NCBI GenBank assembly: GCA_018240435.1
Contig: JAFEFT010000009.1
Location: 52,222 to 116,221, forward strand
Reading direction: 5' to 3'
From: Pseudomonadota bacterium
Lineage (GTDB): Bacteria > Pseudomonadota > Gammaproteobacteria > Xanthomonadales > Xanthomonadaceae
Length of the DNA stretch: 64,000 nucleotides
In this document: positions 35,542-44,652 of the stretch, one piece after another
How positions within the stretch are numbered: the first letter of the stretch is position 1
How the letters are laid out: every line of letters starts with the position of its first letter
Notes under the pieces: generated by a model
The model's input: the letters and a program-made list of their open reading frames with translations, nothing else
What the model was told of the DNA's origin: nothing
The model's database searches: none
Made by a program: the position numbers and the translations under genes

Positions 35542-36426
35542 TCACGCGCGCGCCGATCGATCCCGCAAGGCTCCGAGCCGCGCCCGTCGCCACGCGCGCG
35601 GCGCGGCGATCGCGCAGTGCACCCAGAGCGCGCACCACAGCAATGCACGCAGCGGCAGCGAGGTGTGCTGCGCTTCGAATTTCGCGAAGTAGCGCCACAT
35701 GCCGCGGTGCTTCTGCCATTCCACCCACAGCGGTCGGCGGCGGCTGGAGACGCCGCGCAGGTGGACGATGCTTGCGTCGTTGGCGACGGCCACCACGCAA
35801 CCGGCTGCGCGCACGCGCCGGCACAGGTCGAGATCCTCGGCATGCAGGCGATAGCCGGCATCGAAGCCGCCGACGCGCGCGAACACCGCATTGGGCAGCA
35901 GCATCAGCGCCCCGGAGATCGCGTCCACGCGTTGCAGGGCGTTGCCGTCGGCCGGCAGGTACACGGCATTGCGCGCGCCGCCGGCGCGCAGCAGCGCGCG
36001 CAGCGAGGGGTCGCGGCGACGCACGGCGGCGTCCTCGATGCCGGCGGCATCGACTTGCACGCAACCCAGGACGCCCACGTCCGGTGCGCTCCGGGCATGC
36101 GCGAGCAGGCGCGCGAAGGTGTCGGCCTCGATCAGGCAATCGGGATTGACGAACGCCAGCCACGGCAACGTGCAGCCGAGCGCGCCGGCGTTGCAGCCGG
36201 CGGCGAAGCCGGGGTTGTCCGGATGCGCCTGCACGCGCAGGCGCGGCTCGAACTCGGCCAGCGCCAGCGCCTTCGCAACGGTGTCGTCATCGGAGGCGTT
36301 GTCGACGACGACGACCTCCGCCACCGCGCGCGCTGCCAGCAATCGGCGCAGGCAGCCCTGGATCGTCGTCGCGCTGCCATGGCTGACGACGACCACGCGG
36401 ATGCCATCGGCGTCCATCATCGTCAT
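35542..36426 (-). CDS. Glycosyltransferase family 2, rhamnosyltransferase-like
   Basis: A 294-residue GT2 enzyme. RVVVVSHGSATTIQGCL, VVVDNASDDDT, NPGFAAGCNAG, WLAFVNPDCLIE (DXD equivalent), DAISGALMLLP and FDAGYRLHAEDLDLCRRVRAAG are the characteristic blocks of WbbL-like rhamnosyltransferases. The C-terminal basic helix (RAWRRARLGALRDRSARA) suggests membrane association. It follows gspD by 43 bp on the same strand, but a functional link with type II secretion is not evident. The start could be ATG 36426 or ATG 36420. Confidence 0.85.
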   Translation of the reverse strand: MTMMDADGIRVVVVSHGSATTIQGCLRRLLAARAVAEVVVVDNASDDDTVAKALALAEFEPRLRVQAHPDNPGFAAGCNAGALGCTLPWLAFVNPDCLIEADTFARLLAHARSAPDVGVLGCVQVDAAGIEDAAVRRRDPSLRALLRAGGARNAVYLPADGNALQRVDAISGALMLLPNAVFARVGGFDAGYRLHAEDLDLCRRVRAAGCVVAVANDASIVHLRGVSSRRRPLWVEWQKHRGMWRYFAKFEAQHTSLPLRALLWCALWVHCAIAAPRAWRRARLGALRDRSARA

Positions 36427-36469
36427 CTGCGGACGCGCACGCGATCTCGCGCGCGCCGACGCGCGACCG

Positions 36470-38809
36470 TCACTTGAGCGTGGTCGGCTGGCGGATCGGT
36501 TCGAGTGCCTTGAAGCGGCTGCCGTACTCGTCGGTCAGGGTGCGCATGCCGCTGGGGTCACGAATCACGGTCGGCGTGACCAGCACCACCACTTCCTGCC
36601 GCTCGTTGGTCAGCCCTTTGGTGCCGAACAAGGCGCCGACGAACGGCAGCCGGCTCAGGAACGGCACGCCGTTGCCGTTGACGCCCTTGGTCTGCTTGAT
36701 CAGGCCGGCGAGGATCACCGTCTCGCCGCTTTGCACCATCACCGAGGTCTTGAGCTCGCGATTGTCGACGCTGATGTTGCCGGCGACGGTCGGGCCGCTG
36801 GTGCTGGGATTGCTGATGGACTGGTCGATGTCCATGAACACCATGCCGTTGCTCGACACCCGGGGTTTGACCTTCAGGCTCACGCCGGTCTGCATGAACT
36901 GCACCTGGCTGTAGGTGTTGTCGACCGTGCCGGTCGAACCGGAACCGCCGGTGGGCGAGGTGATCGTCCCGGCCGATCCCAGGCCGGGCGAGAAGATCGT
37001 GCTGGCGACCGGAATTTGCGTACCGGAATTGAAATCGGCCTCGACGTTGTTGCGCACCACCAGCGACGGCGCCGACAGCACCCGCACGTTGGTCACCTGA
37101 TCGAGCGCGCGCACCACCGCCAGCGAACTGGGGCCGAGGAACGTCCATTGCGCACCCGGGTTGTTGGGGTCGCTGCTGGGCAGGATGCTGCCGGCGATCG
37201 CGCCCCAGCCCTTGCGGTGGGCGGCGATGCCCGACAGCACCGGATCGGGGATGGCGTTCTGGAAATACCAGCTCACCCCGTATTGCAGATCGCCGGTGAG
37301 ATTGACCTCGATCACCTGCGCCTCGATGTGCACCTGCAGCGGCATGACATCGAGACGATCGATCGCGCGCCGGATCGATTCCCACTGTGCCGGCGTGGCG
37401 CGCACGAGGATCGAATTGCTGTCTTCGATCGAGGTGATGCTCACGCCGCTGCCGTCGCCGTTCTGGCCCGATGCATTGCCGGCGCCCGCCGCCAGGCGCC
37501 CGGCGAGCGCGCCGCGCGCATTGCCGGCGCTGCTGCCACGGCCACCGAGCGCGCCGGCGGAGGCGTTGCCGCCGAACGCCGACAGCGTCTGCGCGGTCGA
37601 CGGCACGCCGTTGTTGCTGCCGTAGGTGCTGGCCTCCACCGGCTCCAGCCCGGGCATGGTCGAGGGCGGCGGCGTCGAGGAGGTCTGCTGCACCTGGATT
37701 CCGTACAACGTGCCGATCTGGTTGGACAGGTCGCTGGCCTTGATGTTCTTGACCTCGTAGACGTACAGCCGCGGCGTCTGCCCGTCACCGGCGTCGAGGC
37801 GGTCGATCCAGGTCTTGATTTCGTCCAGATACTTCGGTTGCGGCGTGATCACCAGCACCGCGTTGATGCCCTCCAGCGGCATGAAACGGAACATGCCGGC
37901 GACCGGCGTCTTGCTCTGCTCGCCGAACACCTTTTCCAGCGAAGTCACCATGTGGGTGGCATCGGTCTGCTGCAACGGGAACACGCCGACCGACATGCCG
38001 GCCAGCCAGTCGACATCGAAGATCTGGATGGTGCGCAGGTAGTTGGCCAGTTCGTCGCGGGTGCCGGCCAGCACGATCAGGTTGCGGGCGGAATCGACGT
38101 TGACGATGGCATTGCTGCGCGCATAGGGCTTGAGCAGTTTCTCCATCTCCGGCGCCGAGATGAAACGCAGCGGCACCGCGCGCAGTTCGAAGCCGCGCAC
38201 GCCGGCCAGCGGCCCGGTATGCGGGCCGAGGTTGCCCGAGGTCAGCGCCTGATCGGCCGGCACGATGTTGTAGCGGCCGTCGGCCCAGATCATGCGCGCG
38301 TTGTTCCAGCCCAGCACCATTTCCAGCAGCGACATCGCCTGACTGGGGTTGACCGGGCTGGGCGTGGCCAGCGTCACCGTGCCCTGCACGCCCGGCGCAA
38401 TCACGTAGTTCTTTTGCAACAGGTCGCCGAGGATGGCCTTGATCACCGCCTGCAACGACTCGCCTTCGAAGTTGAACGTCGTCTCGCCGGCCGGCTCGGC
38501 GCCGCGCCCGGGCGGCGTCAGGCCGGCGGCGCCGGCGTCGATCAGCTGGCCGGTACCGCGCGACAGGGTCGGCGGGATCTTCGGCGGCGGCGCGGTTTCG
38601 ATCGCCTTGCTGTCGTCGGCGATGTGGGTCGCCGCCGGTGGCGGCAGCGTCGCGGCCCGATCCATGCGCGGTTGTGGCGCGCTCACGCAACCGGCGAGCG
38701 CGACCAGCGCGGCGACCAGCAGGGCCAGTACCGCCGGTCGCCGGCGACCGCCGCGCATCGCGGGCGAGGTGGAAACGGTGCGAACGGGGATCTGGTGCAT
38801 GCAATTCAT
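36470..38809 (-). CDS. gspD: Type II secretion outer-membrane secretin GspD
   Basis: A 779-residue secretin. A lipoprotein signal with lipobox LVALAGC lies at residues about 26-42, as in Xanthomonas XpsD. N0-N3 domains follow (NFEGESLQAVIKAILGDLL, RFISAPEMEKLLKPYARSNAIV), with a Gly/Ala/Ser-rich insertion at about 400-470 in N3. The C-terminal beta-barrel has VRVLSAPSLVVRNNVEADFNSGTQIPV, VSLKVKPRVSSNGMVFMDI, KTSVMVQSGETVILAGLI and LFGTKGLTNERQEVVVLVTP. It forms the exit pore. It overlaps gspN by ATGA and is the last gene of the secretion operon. Confidence 0.96.
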   Translation of the reverse strand: MNCMHQIPVRTVSTSPAMRGGRRRPAVLALLVAALVALAGCVSAPQPRMDRAATLPPPAATHIADDSKAIETAPPPKIPPTLSRGTGQLIDAGAAGLTPPGRGAEPAGETTFNFEGESLQAVIKAILGDLLQKNYVIAPGVQGTVTLATPSPVNPSQAMSLLEMVLGWNNARMIWADGRYNIVPADQALTSGNLGPHTGPLAGVRGFELRAVPLRFISAPEMEKLLKPYARSNAIVNVDSARNLIVLAGTRDELANYLRTIQIFDVDWLAGMSVGVFPLQQTDATHMVTSLEKVFGEQSKTPVAGMFRFMPLEGINAVLVITPQPKYLDEIKTWIDRLDAGDGQTPRLYVYEVKNIKASDLSNQIGTLYGIQVQQTSSTPPPSTMPGLEPVEASTYGSNNGVPSTAQTLSAFGGNASAGALGGRGSSAGNARGALAGRLAAGAGNASGQNGDGSGVSITSIEDSNSILVRATPAQWESIRRAIDRLDVMPLQVHIEAQVIEVNLTGDLQYGVSWYFQNAIPDPVLSGIAAHRKGWGAIAGSILPSSDPNNPGAQWTFLGPSSLAVVRALDQVTNVRVLSAPSLVVRNNVEADFNSGTQIPVASTIFSPGLGSAGTITSPTGGSGSTGTVDNTYSQVQFMQTGVSLKVKPRVSSNGMVFMDIDQSISNPSTSGPTVAGNISVDNRELKTSVMVQSGETVILAGLIKQTKGVNGNGVPFLSRLPFVGALFGTKGLTNERQEVVVLVTPTVIRDPSGMRTLTDEYGSRFKALEPIRQPTTLK

Positions 38810-39606
38810 GGGTTCGGGTCACTGGCTTGGCGCTGCCGCATCATCTGCTGACGGCGCTGTTCGATGCGGCGGCGAATCTCTTCGGCTTGCTGGGCGGCGG
38901 CCGCGGCGGCGGCCGCTTGATTCGGATCGGCGGCGGCGGAGGCGGCGTCGGCCGCCGGCGCGGCATCGGCCGGCGCATCGGATCGGCTCTGGTCATCGCC
39001 TGCCGGCGGCGCGTCGGCGGGCGGCGGCGGACGCGGGTTGCCGAGCACTCCGGCGGCCACCGCCTGCGGGGTCAGGCCCAGACGTGTGGGCTCCTCGCCG
39101 CCCTTGCCGTCGAACACGCGCAGCTCCAGCGTCTGCTGGCCTTGCGCGCCACCGTCGAAATCGGCGGTGCGCGGCGACAGCCCGGTCAGCGTCCAGCCGG
39201 CATAGCTGCCGCCGATCGGCTGCCCTTCGCGTACGCGCAGGCTTTGGTGGGTCTTGGGATCCTGCACGATCGCCATCTGCAGCGTCGGCGTCATGATCAC
39301 GCTGGTCAGTTGCACGTCCAGCGGGTGCGAATCGGCGCCGTTCTTGCCGGGAATGCGCGCATTGGCCGGTTTGCGATTGGGGAAGAACAGCGGGTGGTTG
39401 AATGCCTCGCCGTAGGCATCGAGGGGCTTGAGCACCGAACCGGTGGCGAAATGCGGCACCGGCGGCAGCTTCGGCGCCAGCGCGGGATCGTCGGCCACGG
39501 GCGCCGAACGGCCGCCGAAACCGATCAGGGCGACCACGACGAAGGCCAGCGACCAGCCGGCCAGCGCCACCAGCAGCCACGTCCCGGGTTCGAGCCGGCG
39601 GATCAC
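38806..39606 (-). CDS. gspN: Type II secretion protein N (XpsN/GspC-like)
   Basis: A 266-residue bitopic protein with one N-terminal membrane helix (LLVALAGWSLAFVVVALIGF) and a periplasmic HR-type domain: FNHPLFFPNRKPANARIPGK, VQLTSVIMTPTLQMAIVQD, REGQPIGGSYAGWTLTGLSP and TLELRVFDGK. In Xanthomonas the XpsN protein links the inner-membrane assembly to the XpsD secretin. The C-terminus (from residue 190) is a Pro/Ala-rich stretch with Gln-rich helix, variable in the family. The start is GTG 39606, preceded by a G-rich Shine-Dalgarno candidate. The 39-bp gap after gspM is the only spacing in this part of the operon. Confidence 0.85.
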   Translation of the reverse strand: MIRRLEPGTWLLVALAGWSLAFVVVALIGFGGRSAPVADDPALAPKLPPVPHFATGSVLKPLDAYGEAFNHPLFFPNRKPANARIPGKNGADSHPLDVQLTSVIMTPTLQMAIVQDPKTHQSLRVREGQPIGGSYAGWTLTGLSPRTADFDGGAQGQQTLELRVFDGKGGEEPTRLGLTPQAVAAGVLGNPRPPPPADAPPAGDDQSRSDAPADAAPAADAASAAADPNQAAAAAAAAQQAEEIRRRIEQRRQQMMRQRQASDPNP

Positions 39607-39645
39607 GATCGCCCCCCGCCGGCGTCCGCCCGCCGAGGCGACGGC

Positions 39646-40254
39646 TCAGGGCGCATGTGCACTCCCCGGGCGCAGGTAGCCATACAGGTCGAAGGAGACG
39701 TTCAAGGGCTGGCTGGTGTCGGTGGCGTCGTTCTCGCCGATGTACGAATGCTGGCTGATGATGTTGAGGTTGTCGACGAACAACTCCGGCCGGCCGCCTT
39801 CGAAGGCGTGCAGCAGGGCGCTGAGCTGGCTCATCCCGCACAGCAGGCGCACCTGCACGACCACTCGCTGGTAGCGCTCGGGGGCGCCGGCCCAGGGCGT
39901 GGGCGTGCGCTGGACGATGCTGCAGGCGCCGTGATCGGGGCTGACCGCGGCGATCTCCGATTCGATGCGCTGGGTGAGATCGGCCTGCGCCAGCTCGACG
40001 CTGGCCTCGGACAGGAAGCCGGGGTTGGCCGCCTCCACTTTCTGCACCTCGGCGAGGCGTTTTTCGATCGCCGGCTTTTGCGCGATGGTCATGCGCAGTT
40101 GCAGATCCTGCTGGCGCAACTGTTCGATCTGATCGCCCATGCTCAACATCGGCGCCGTCCACCACCAGTGCAGGCCGGCGCCATAGGCGACCGCCAGGGC
40201 CAGCAGCAGCAAGCCGATGGCGAGCGGCCGACCATGCTCACGGGGAGGCTGCAT
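39646..40254 (-). CDS. gspM: Type II secretion protein M
   Basis: A 202-residue protein with a single N-terminal membrane helix (PLAIGLLLLALAVAYGAGLHW) and a short coiled stretch (IEQLRQQDLQLRMTIAQKPAIEKRLAEVQ) before a ferredoxin-like periplasmic domain. This is the PilO-like organisation of XpsM. It stabilises GspL. The ATG 40254 lies inside the gspL end (17-bp overlap), consistent with coupled expression. Confidence 0.88.
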   Translation of the reverse strand: MQPPREHGRPLAIGLLLLALAVAYGAGLHWWWTAPMLSMGDQIEQLRQQDLQLRMTIAQKPAIEKRLAEVQKVEAANPGFLSEASVELAQADLTQRIESEIAAVSPDHGACSIVQRTPTPWAGAPERYQRVVVQVRLLCGMSQLSALLHAFEGGRPELFVDNLNIISQHSYIGENDATDTSQPLNVSFDLYGYLRPGSAHAP

Positions 40255-41464
40255 CGGATCCTCCCTGACGAGTGGCGGCAGCGGCAGGCGATGGCGCCGG
40301 GCCGAGCACGGCGAGATTGGCGGCGAGGGTGAAACGGTCGCGTTTGCTCGCCGCATCGGGCTGCACGCTGCCGCTGAGCGCCGGCGCCCGCAGCAACGGC
40401 GAGCCTTGCAGTTTGCCGACCAGGCTGGCGGCATCGGCGCTCAGGCCGGTCAGGTAGACCTGCCCGTCCTGCTCGGAAAAGCGCTCCAGGAAGGTGTTGT
40501 CGGGAATGCGGGCGCTGAGGTCGGCCAGCACCGCCAACATCGGCGGCTGCGCGGCGCGGCGGGTGGTCAGGAAGTTGGCGCCTTCGGCGGCGCCCTTGAG
40601 CTGGGCGACCAGGGCGTTGACCGCGCGCGCCTGTTCGTGGCGGCGATCGACCTGCGCTTGCAGGCGGGTGATCTCGCTGTGGCGGTTGTCAAGGATCTGC
40701 ACCAGCGCGAACGCGAAGGCGATCAGCGCGATCGCCGCCAGGCCCAGGTTGAGCCACAGGCGACGATGATCGGGCGCCTGGCGACGTTCGACCGGCAACA
40801 GGTTGCAATGCAGGGCCCGGCCCTGCTCGTCGCAGGCATCGACGCCATGCAGGCCGCTGGCGAGCGGGCCGAGCGCGGCCAGCGCCGCCTCGAGGCGTTC
40901 GTTGGGCAGCACCAGCATTTCCACCTTCGCCATCCGGGTGGCGGCATCGACCGCCAGCACCCGGCAGTCGAAACTCACTTGATCGGCGCGAAACGGCGTC
41001 TGCCGATCCAGTTCGTAACCGACCACGACGCGCAGGCGATCACCGGCGGCGGCCGGCAGGGTGATCGTCCGCCGCAGCACCTGCCCGGCCGGCAGCATCA
41101 GCCAGCGCGGACGCTCGGCACGCTGCGCACCCAGCCGGGCGGCGACTCGCGCGCGCAGATCCTCGCGGCGGTCGACCGCCTCCTCATCGGCGCCGGCAAC
41201 CGCAAAGCGGCCGATCGGCAAGGTGTGCTCGCCTTCCTCCAGCTGCAATTCGATTTCGCCCTCGGCCGGCACATACAGCACCCGCGCCCGCCCGGCGGCG
41301 AACACCGCGCGCCACGAGGCCGGCAGCAACGCGGCCAGTTCGCCGCCCCACCATTGCAGGAACTGCTGCAGGCCGCTGCCGGCGAAGCGGCTGCGTGCCT
41401 GCGCCAGCGGCGCGCCGAAACGATGGGCCAGCGAGGGTGCGGGTTGGACGGACGATACGGGCAT
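40238..41464 (-). CDS. gspL: Type II secretion protein L
   Basis: A 408-residue bitopic protein. The cytoplasmic actin-like domain is shorter than in Vibrio GspL and includes RWLMLPAGQVLRRTITLPAAA and VVVGYELDRQTPFRADQV, the PilM/PilN-like signature. The membrane helix is near residues 250-270 (LWLNLGLAAIALIAFAFALVQI), followed by a PilN-type periplasmic domain. It recruits the ATPase GspE to the membrane. The start ATG shares one base with the gspK stop (TGATG). Confidence 0.9.
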   Translation of the reverse strand: MPVSSVQPAPSLAHRFGAPLAQARSRFAGSGLQQFLQWWGGELAALLPASWRAVFAAGRARVLYVPAEGEIELQLEEGEHTLPIGRFAVAGADEEAVDRREDLRARVAARLGAQRAERPRWLMLPAGQVLRRTITLPAAAGDRLRVVVGYELDRQTPFRADQVSFDCRVLAVDAATRMAKVEMLVLPNERLEAALAALGPLASGLHGVDACDEQGRALHCNLLPVERRQAPDHRRLWLNLGLAAIALIAFAFALVQILDNRHSEITRLQAQVDRRHEQARAVNALVAQLKGAAEGANFLTTRRAAQPPMLAVLADLSARIPDNTFLERFSEQDGQVYLTGLSADAASLVGKLQGSPLLRAPALSGSVQPDAASKRDRFTLAANLAVLGPAPSPAAAATRQGGSDAASP

Positions 41465-42354
41465 CAGTGCGATTCTCCCTCCCGCCATTGCAGCGGCACG
41501 TACAACTGGCCGAAGGGTCCGGGTTGCGTAGCGCGCACGATAGCATCCACGGTCATGCTCGTGCCGTCGGCGAGCGTGACCTGACTGGAAATGTCGTAGG
41601 TGCCGGTGCCGGGCTGGACGACGAAGGGCTGCCCGTCGGGCAGCGTCGGCGGTGCCCCCGGCGCGTTGGGCTGCCTGGCCTGGCGCTGGCCGAGGAAGCC
41701 CGCCGCGGCCGCGCTGCTCATGCCCAGCGCTTGCAGCACCGGCGCCTGGGCGAAGGTCGGGCTGGGATCGCCACTGGCATACACGGTCACGTACGGCCGC
41801 AGCCTGGCATAGGTGGACTGATCCACGCCCAGCACCCGTTGCAGTTCCGAGACGGTTTCGAAGGGCTTGTTCTTGGGGCCGTACGGCAGCCCGGCGGCTC
41901 GGTAATCGGCCGCTTCGGCGCCGCCGGGAGTGAGCAGGTCGTCGGGGTCGCGGAAATCGGCGATCGCCGCCGCGATCGCCTGCGCCTGCGGTTCTTTCAC
42001 CTCCAGCGCCAGCAGCAGGCGATGCAGCAATTCCGGCGAAGCGCCGTTGAGATCGACCTTGCCCGATTCATCGACGATGCGGATCTGCATCTGCGCACCG
42101 GCATAGGCGAACCGATACACCCGCCCGTCCGGCACCCAGCGCCGATCCACGTCCTGATACTGCATGCGCAGCACGGCGTATTCGATGCCGGCGCGGGCGG
42201 CCTGGCGGGCCACCACCGCCGAGCGCAACTGGTGCGCCTCCAGTGCCTCGATGCGGGCGCTGCGGGCAAAGCCGCCGACCAGCACGACCATCAGCACCAG
42301 CAGCCACAGCACCAGGATCAAGGCCACGCCGGCCTGTTTTCGCCCCACGCTCAT
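41464..42354 (-). CDS. gspK: Type II secretion minor pseudopilin GspK
   Basis: A 296-residue minor pseudopilin, the large tip subunit. The short leader MSVGRKQAG precedes the hydrophobic helix VALILVLWLLVLMVVLVGGF. The helical KLDLN-like block IRIVDESGKVDLNGASPELL, IADFRDPDDLLTPGGAE and KPFETVSELQRVLGV are typical of GspK. The usual Glu at position +5 of mature pseudopilins is not present, as is common for GspK. It caps the pseudopilus with GspI and GspJ. The start overlaps the gspJ stop (ATGA). Confidence 0.92.
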   Translation of the reverse strand: MSVGRKQAGVALILVLWLLVLMVVLVGGFARSARIEALEAHQLRSAVVARQAARAGIEYAVLRMQYQDVDRRWVPDGRVYRFAYAGAQMQIRIVDESGKVDLNGASPELLHRLLLALEVKEPQAQAIAAAIADFRDPDDLLTPGGAEAADYRAAGLPYGPKNKPFETVSELQRVLGVDQSTYARLRPYVTVYASGDPSPTFAQAPVLQALGMSSAAAAGFLGQRQARQPNAPGAPPTLPDGQPFVVQPGTGTYDISSQVTLADGTSMTVDAIVRATQPGPFGQLYVPLQWREGESH

Positions 42355-43130
42355 GGCTGCCCCCCGCCGGGCAACGAGTCGTCGTCGGCACGGGCCTGCG
42401 CATAGCCCAGCGGCAAGGCCGCCATGAACGGCGGCCACGGCCGACTGGCATCGGCCAGGCGCAGCACGATGCGCACTTGCAGCGGCAGTTGCGCGACCCG
42501 CGTCCACTGGCTGCGCCACGGCCCGGCGCTGCCGTCGGACTGCAGGCCGCGGTATTCGAAGTGCGCCTGGGCGATGCCGTCGAGCAGGTCTTCGGGCGGC
42601 CGCCGGCTGTCGGCTTCCAATGGTTTTTCGTCGACCAGCATCGCGAACGCGTATTGCAGGCGCGAGCCCTTGCCGTCGGCCGCCGGCACGAACTGCAACG
42701 TAACGATGTACGGACCGCCGCGCGACATGTAGCCGGGCATCGAGGCGACCAGGCGCAGGCGATCGGGCTTGCCCTCGAACCAGATCGCCTGCTGGGTCGT
42801 CCCCTGCCGCGCCAGCACGATCGGCTGCGCGCCCTGCAAGGTGCGATAAAGCAAGGCCTGCACCGCGCGCAGGTGCTCGTTGCGCGCCGCCACCGCGTCG
42901 GCGCGCTCGACGGTGCCGCTGGCGGTGCGCAGGGTCGCGAAGGCGATCGCCAGCCCGAGCGCCAGCAACAAGGTCGCCAGCACCACCTCGATCAGGGTGA
43001 AGCCAAGCGAACGGGAAACACCCCGACTCGAGCGACCACTCGTTCCTGCGCGTGATCGCGACCTCTCGCGAAGAAAAACTCGTGCTCCGCCGACCCCGCC
43101 CGGCACACGCCGTTGCATCGACCGCGTCAT
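42351..43130 (-). CDS. gspJ: Type II secretion minor pseudopilin GspJ
   Basis: A 259-residue pseudopilin. The prepilin signature SLGFTLIEVVLATLLLALGLAI lies near residues 41-62, after an unusually long basic leader (MTRSMQRRVPGGVGGARVF...). The globular part has the GspJ-type IWFEGKPDRLRLVAS and GGPYIVTLQFV blocks. The long leader suggests either an extended prepilin or a start further downstream. However, ATG 43130 is in ATGA overlap with the gspI stop, which favours the annotated start. Confidence 0.88.
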   Translation of the reverse strand: MTRSMQRRVPGGVGGARVFLRERSRSRAGTSGRSSRGVSRSLGFTLIEVVLATLLLALGLAIAFATLRTASGTVERADAVAARNEHLRAVQALLYRTLQGAQPIVLARQGTTQQAIWFEGKPDRLRLVASMPGYMSRGGPYIVTLQFVPAADGKGSRLQYAFAMLVDEKPLEADSRRPPEDLLDGIAQAHFEYRGLQSDGSAGPWRSQWTRVAQLPLQVRIVLRLADASRPWPPFMAALPLGYAQARADDDSLPGGGQP

Positions 43131-43627
43131 GGCCCCACCACCGGCGGCGGCGTATAGGCGCGCAGGGTATCCACGCGCAGGCTGCGGCCGCCCTTGCCGT
43201 CGCCCCAGCGCAGCACCAGCGCGATGGCGAGCAGCTGATTGTCGTTGCCGCCGTTCAGCGCCGCCGGCGGCGCGCCCGGCACCGGCGTGGCCGCGGGCGT
43301 CTGGAAGGCGCTGACATCCAGCGTCCAGCGATAGCGTCCGCCCTCGAAACTCCCTTGCGCATGACCGGGCTGCAGGCGCCGATCGGCGCCGAGCGAATCG
43401 AGCAGACCCTGCGCGTACAGGCTGGCGCGGGTCGAATCGGCCGCGGTCGCGATCGAGTGCACGCCGCCGGCGAGGATCGAGAGCATCAGGCCCATCCCGA
43501 TCGCCAGCAGGCTGAAGGCGATCATCACCTCCAACAGGGTGTAGCCGCGGATGCTGCGGGCGCCCGGCGCCGATGCCAGCGGCGGCGATGGTCGCCGGGC
43601 CACGCCGGCGCCGGTTCGCGCGCTCAT
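43127..43627 (-). CDS. gspI: Type II secretion minor pseudopilin GspI
   Basis: A 166-residue pseudopilin with RGYTLLEVMIAFSLLAIGMGL as the prepilin cleavage and N-terminal helix motif (Glu +5 present), after a leader of 28 residues. The short globular domain with SLYAQGLLDSLGADRR is GspI-like. It nucleates the tip complex with GspJ and GspK. ATGA overlaps on both sides place it firmly in the operon. Confidence 0.88.
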   Translation of the reverse strand: MSARTGAGVARRPSPPLASAPGARSIRGYTLLEVMIAFSLLAIGMGLMLSILAGGVHSIATAADSTRASLYAQGLLDSLGADRRLQPGHAQGSFEGGRYRWTLDVSAFQTPAATPVPGAPPAALNGGNDNQLLAIALVLRWGDGKGGRSLRVDTLRAYTPPPVVGP

Positions 43628-44232
43628 CGCGGCAGATCCGGCAGGCGATCGCGGCTGATCTCGCCGGTCAGCCAGCGCACGTCGACCCGCCAGCCGACGC
43701 GGCCGCTGCGCAGGCTGATGCGGCCGCCGGTGGACGAGCCATCGGGGAAGAAGCGGATCGCCAGGTCGCGCGGCCCGTGTTGTTCTTCGCGCACGGCATC
43801 GACGGTGACTTGCAGATCCGCCGGCAGGCTGCCGTGATGGTCGGCCGCGGCCCAGCCGCGACGGGCCAGGTCGATCGCGAATGTCTGCGATTGCCCGGTC
43901 ATCAGCGCACGGGTGCGGGTGTAGCGCAGCTCGCTGGCGACGGTATCGACCGCTGCCCGCAACTGTCGGCCCTGGCGGCCGACGCCGAGCACGCCGGCGG
44001 CCAGCGCGGTGGCGGCGGCGATCAGCACCACCACCATCATCACCTCCAACAGGGTGAAGCCGCGCGCCAAGGCGGCACTGCCGCCTGCGCGGCCCAACGC
44101 CCCGCGGCTCGGCCGCGGGGCCGGAACGAAGCCGCGCTGCAACGGCGGCGGCGCGGCGGCGGCGCCACCCACTGGGTGTGCCGGCGGCGGCACCCAGGCC
44201 TGCGCACGATTACTGGTGATGGATGTCCGCAT
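43624..44232 (-). CDS. gspH: Type II secretion minor pseudopilin GspH
   Basis: About 202 residues. The prepilin motif ARGFTLLEVMMVVVLIAAATAL is present, then a GspH-type globular domain (LRAAVDTVASELRYTRTRALMTGQSQTFAID). The start is uncertain: the ATG at 44232 overlaps the gspG 3' end by 23 bp and yields a leader of about 57 Pro/Ala/Arg-rich residues, much longer than normal prepilin leaders. GTG codons nearer the motif are possible starts. Confidence 0.82.
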   Translation of the reverse strand: MRTSITSNRAQAWVPPPAHPVGGAAAAPPPLQRGFVPAPRPSRGALGRAGGSAALARGFTLLEVMMVVVLIAAATALAAGVLGVGRQGRQLRAAVDTVASELRYTRTRALMTGQSQTFAIDLARRGWAAADHHGSLPADLQVTVDAVREEQHGPRDLAIRFFPDGSSTGGRISLRSGRVGWRVDVRWLTGEISRDRLPDLPR

Positions 44233-44647
44233 CCACGCTGTCGCCACCGGGTTTGCCGTCGCGGCCGTAGCTGATCAGGTCGTACGGGCCGCTCTCGCCG
44301 GGCACCTTGTAGACCAGCGGATGGTTCCACGGATCCTTCAGGTCCTTGTCCTTGGCATAAGGCCCGAGCCAGCCGTTGACGCTGCCGGGGTTCTTGAGCA
44401 GCGCCTCCAGATTGGGCGGCAGGCTGCCGGTATCGCTCTGGTATTGCTCGATCTTGCTGGCGACGGCGTCGACCTGGGTTTGCGCCAGGTGGTACTTGGC
44501 CTGATCGGACGCACCGAAGATGCGCGTGCCCACCAGCGCCACGATGCCACCGATCAGCACGATCACGATCATGATTTCCAGCAACGAAAAACCGCGCTGG
44601 GCCGCGGCCGGCAGGCGAGGATGCAGGGCAGGAACCGTTTGCTTCAT
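44210..44647 (-). CDS. gspG: Type II secretion major pseudopilin GspG
   Basis: A 145-residue major pseudopilin. QRGFSLLEIMIVIVLIGGIVALVG is the type IV prepilin motif (cleavage after Gly, Glu +5), followed by QVDAVASKIEQYQSDTGSLPP, the GWLGPYAKDKDLKDPWNHPLVY block and the calcium-site-type ESGPYDLISYGRDGKPGG near the C-terminus. The calcium ligands of GspG are mostly retained. It polymerises to form the secretion pseudopilus. It starts 5 bp after gspF. Confidence 0.95.
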   Translation of the reverse strand: MKQTVPALHPRLPAAAQRGFSLLEIMIVIVLIGGIVALVGTRIFGASDQAKYHLAQTQVDAVASKIEQYQSDTGSLPPNLEALLKNPGSVNGWLGPYAKDKDLKDPWNHPLVYKVPGESGPYDLISYGRDGKPGGDSVDADIHHQ

Positions 44648-44652
44648 GAAAA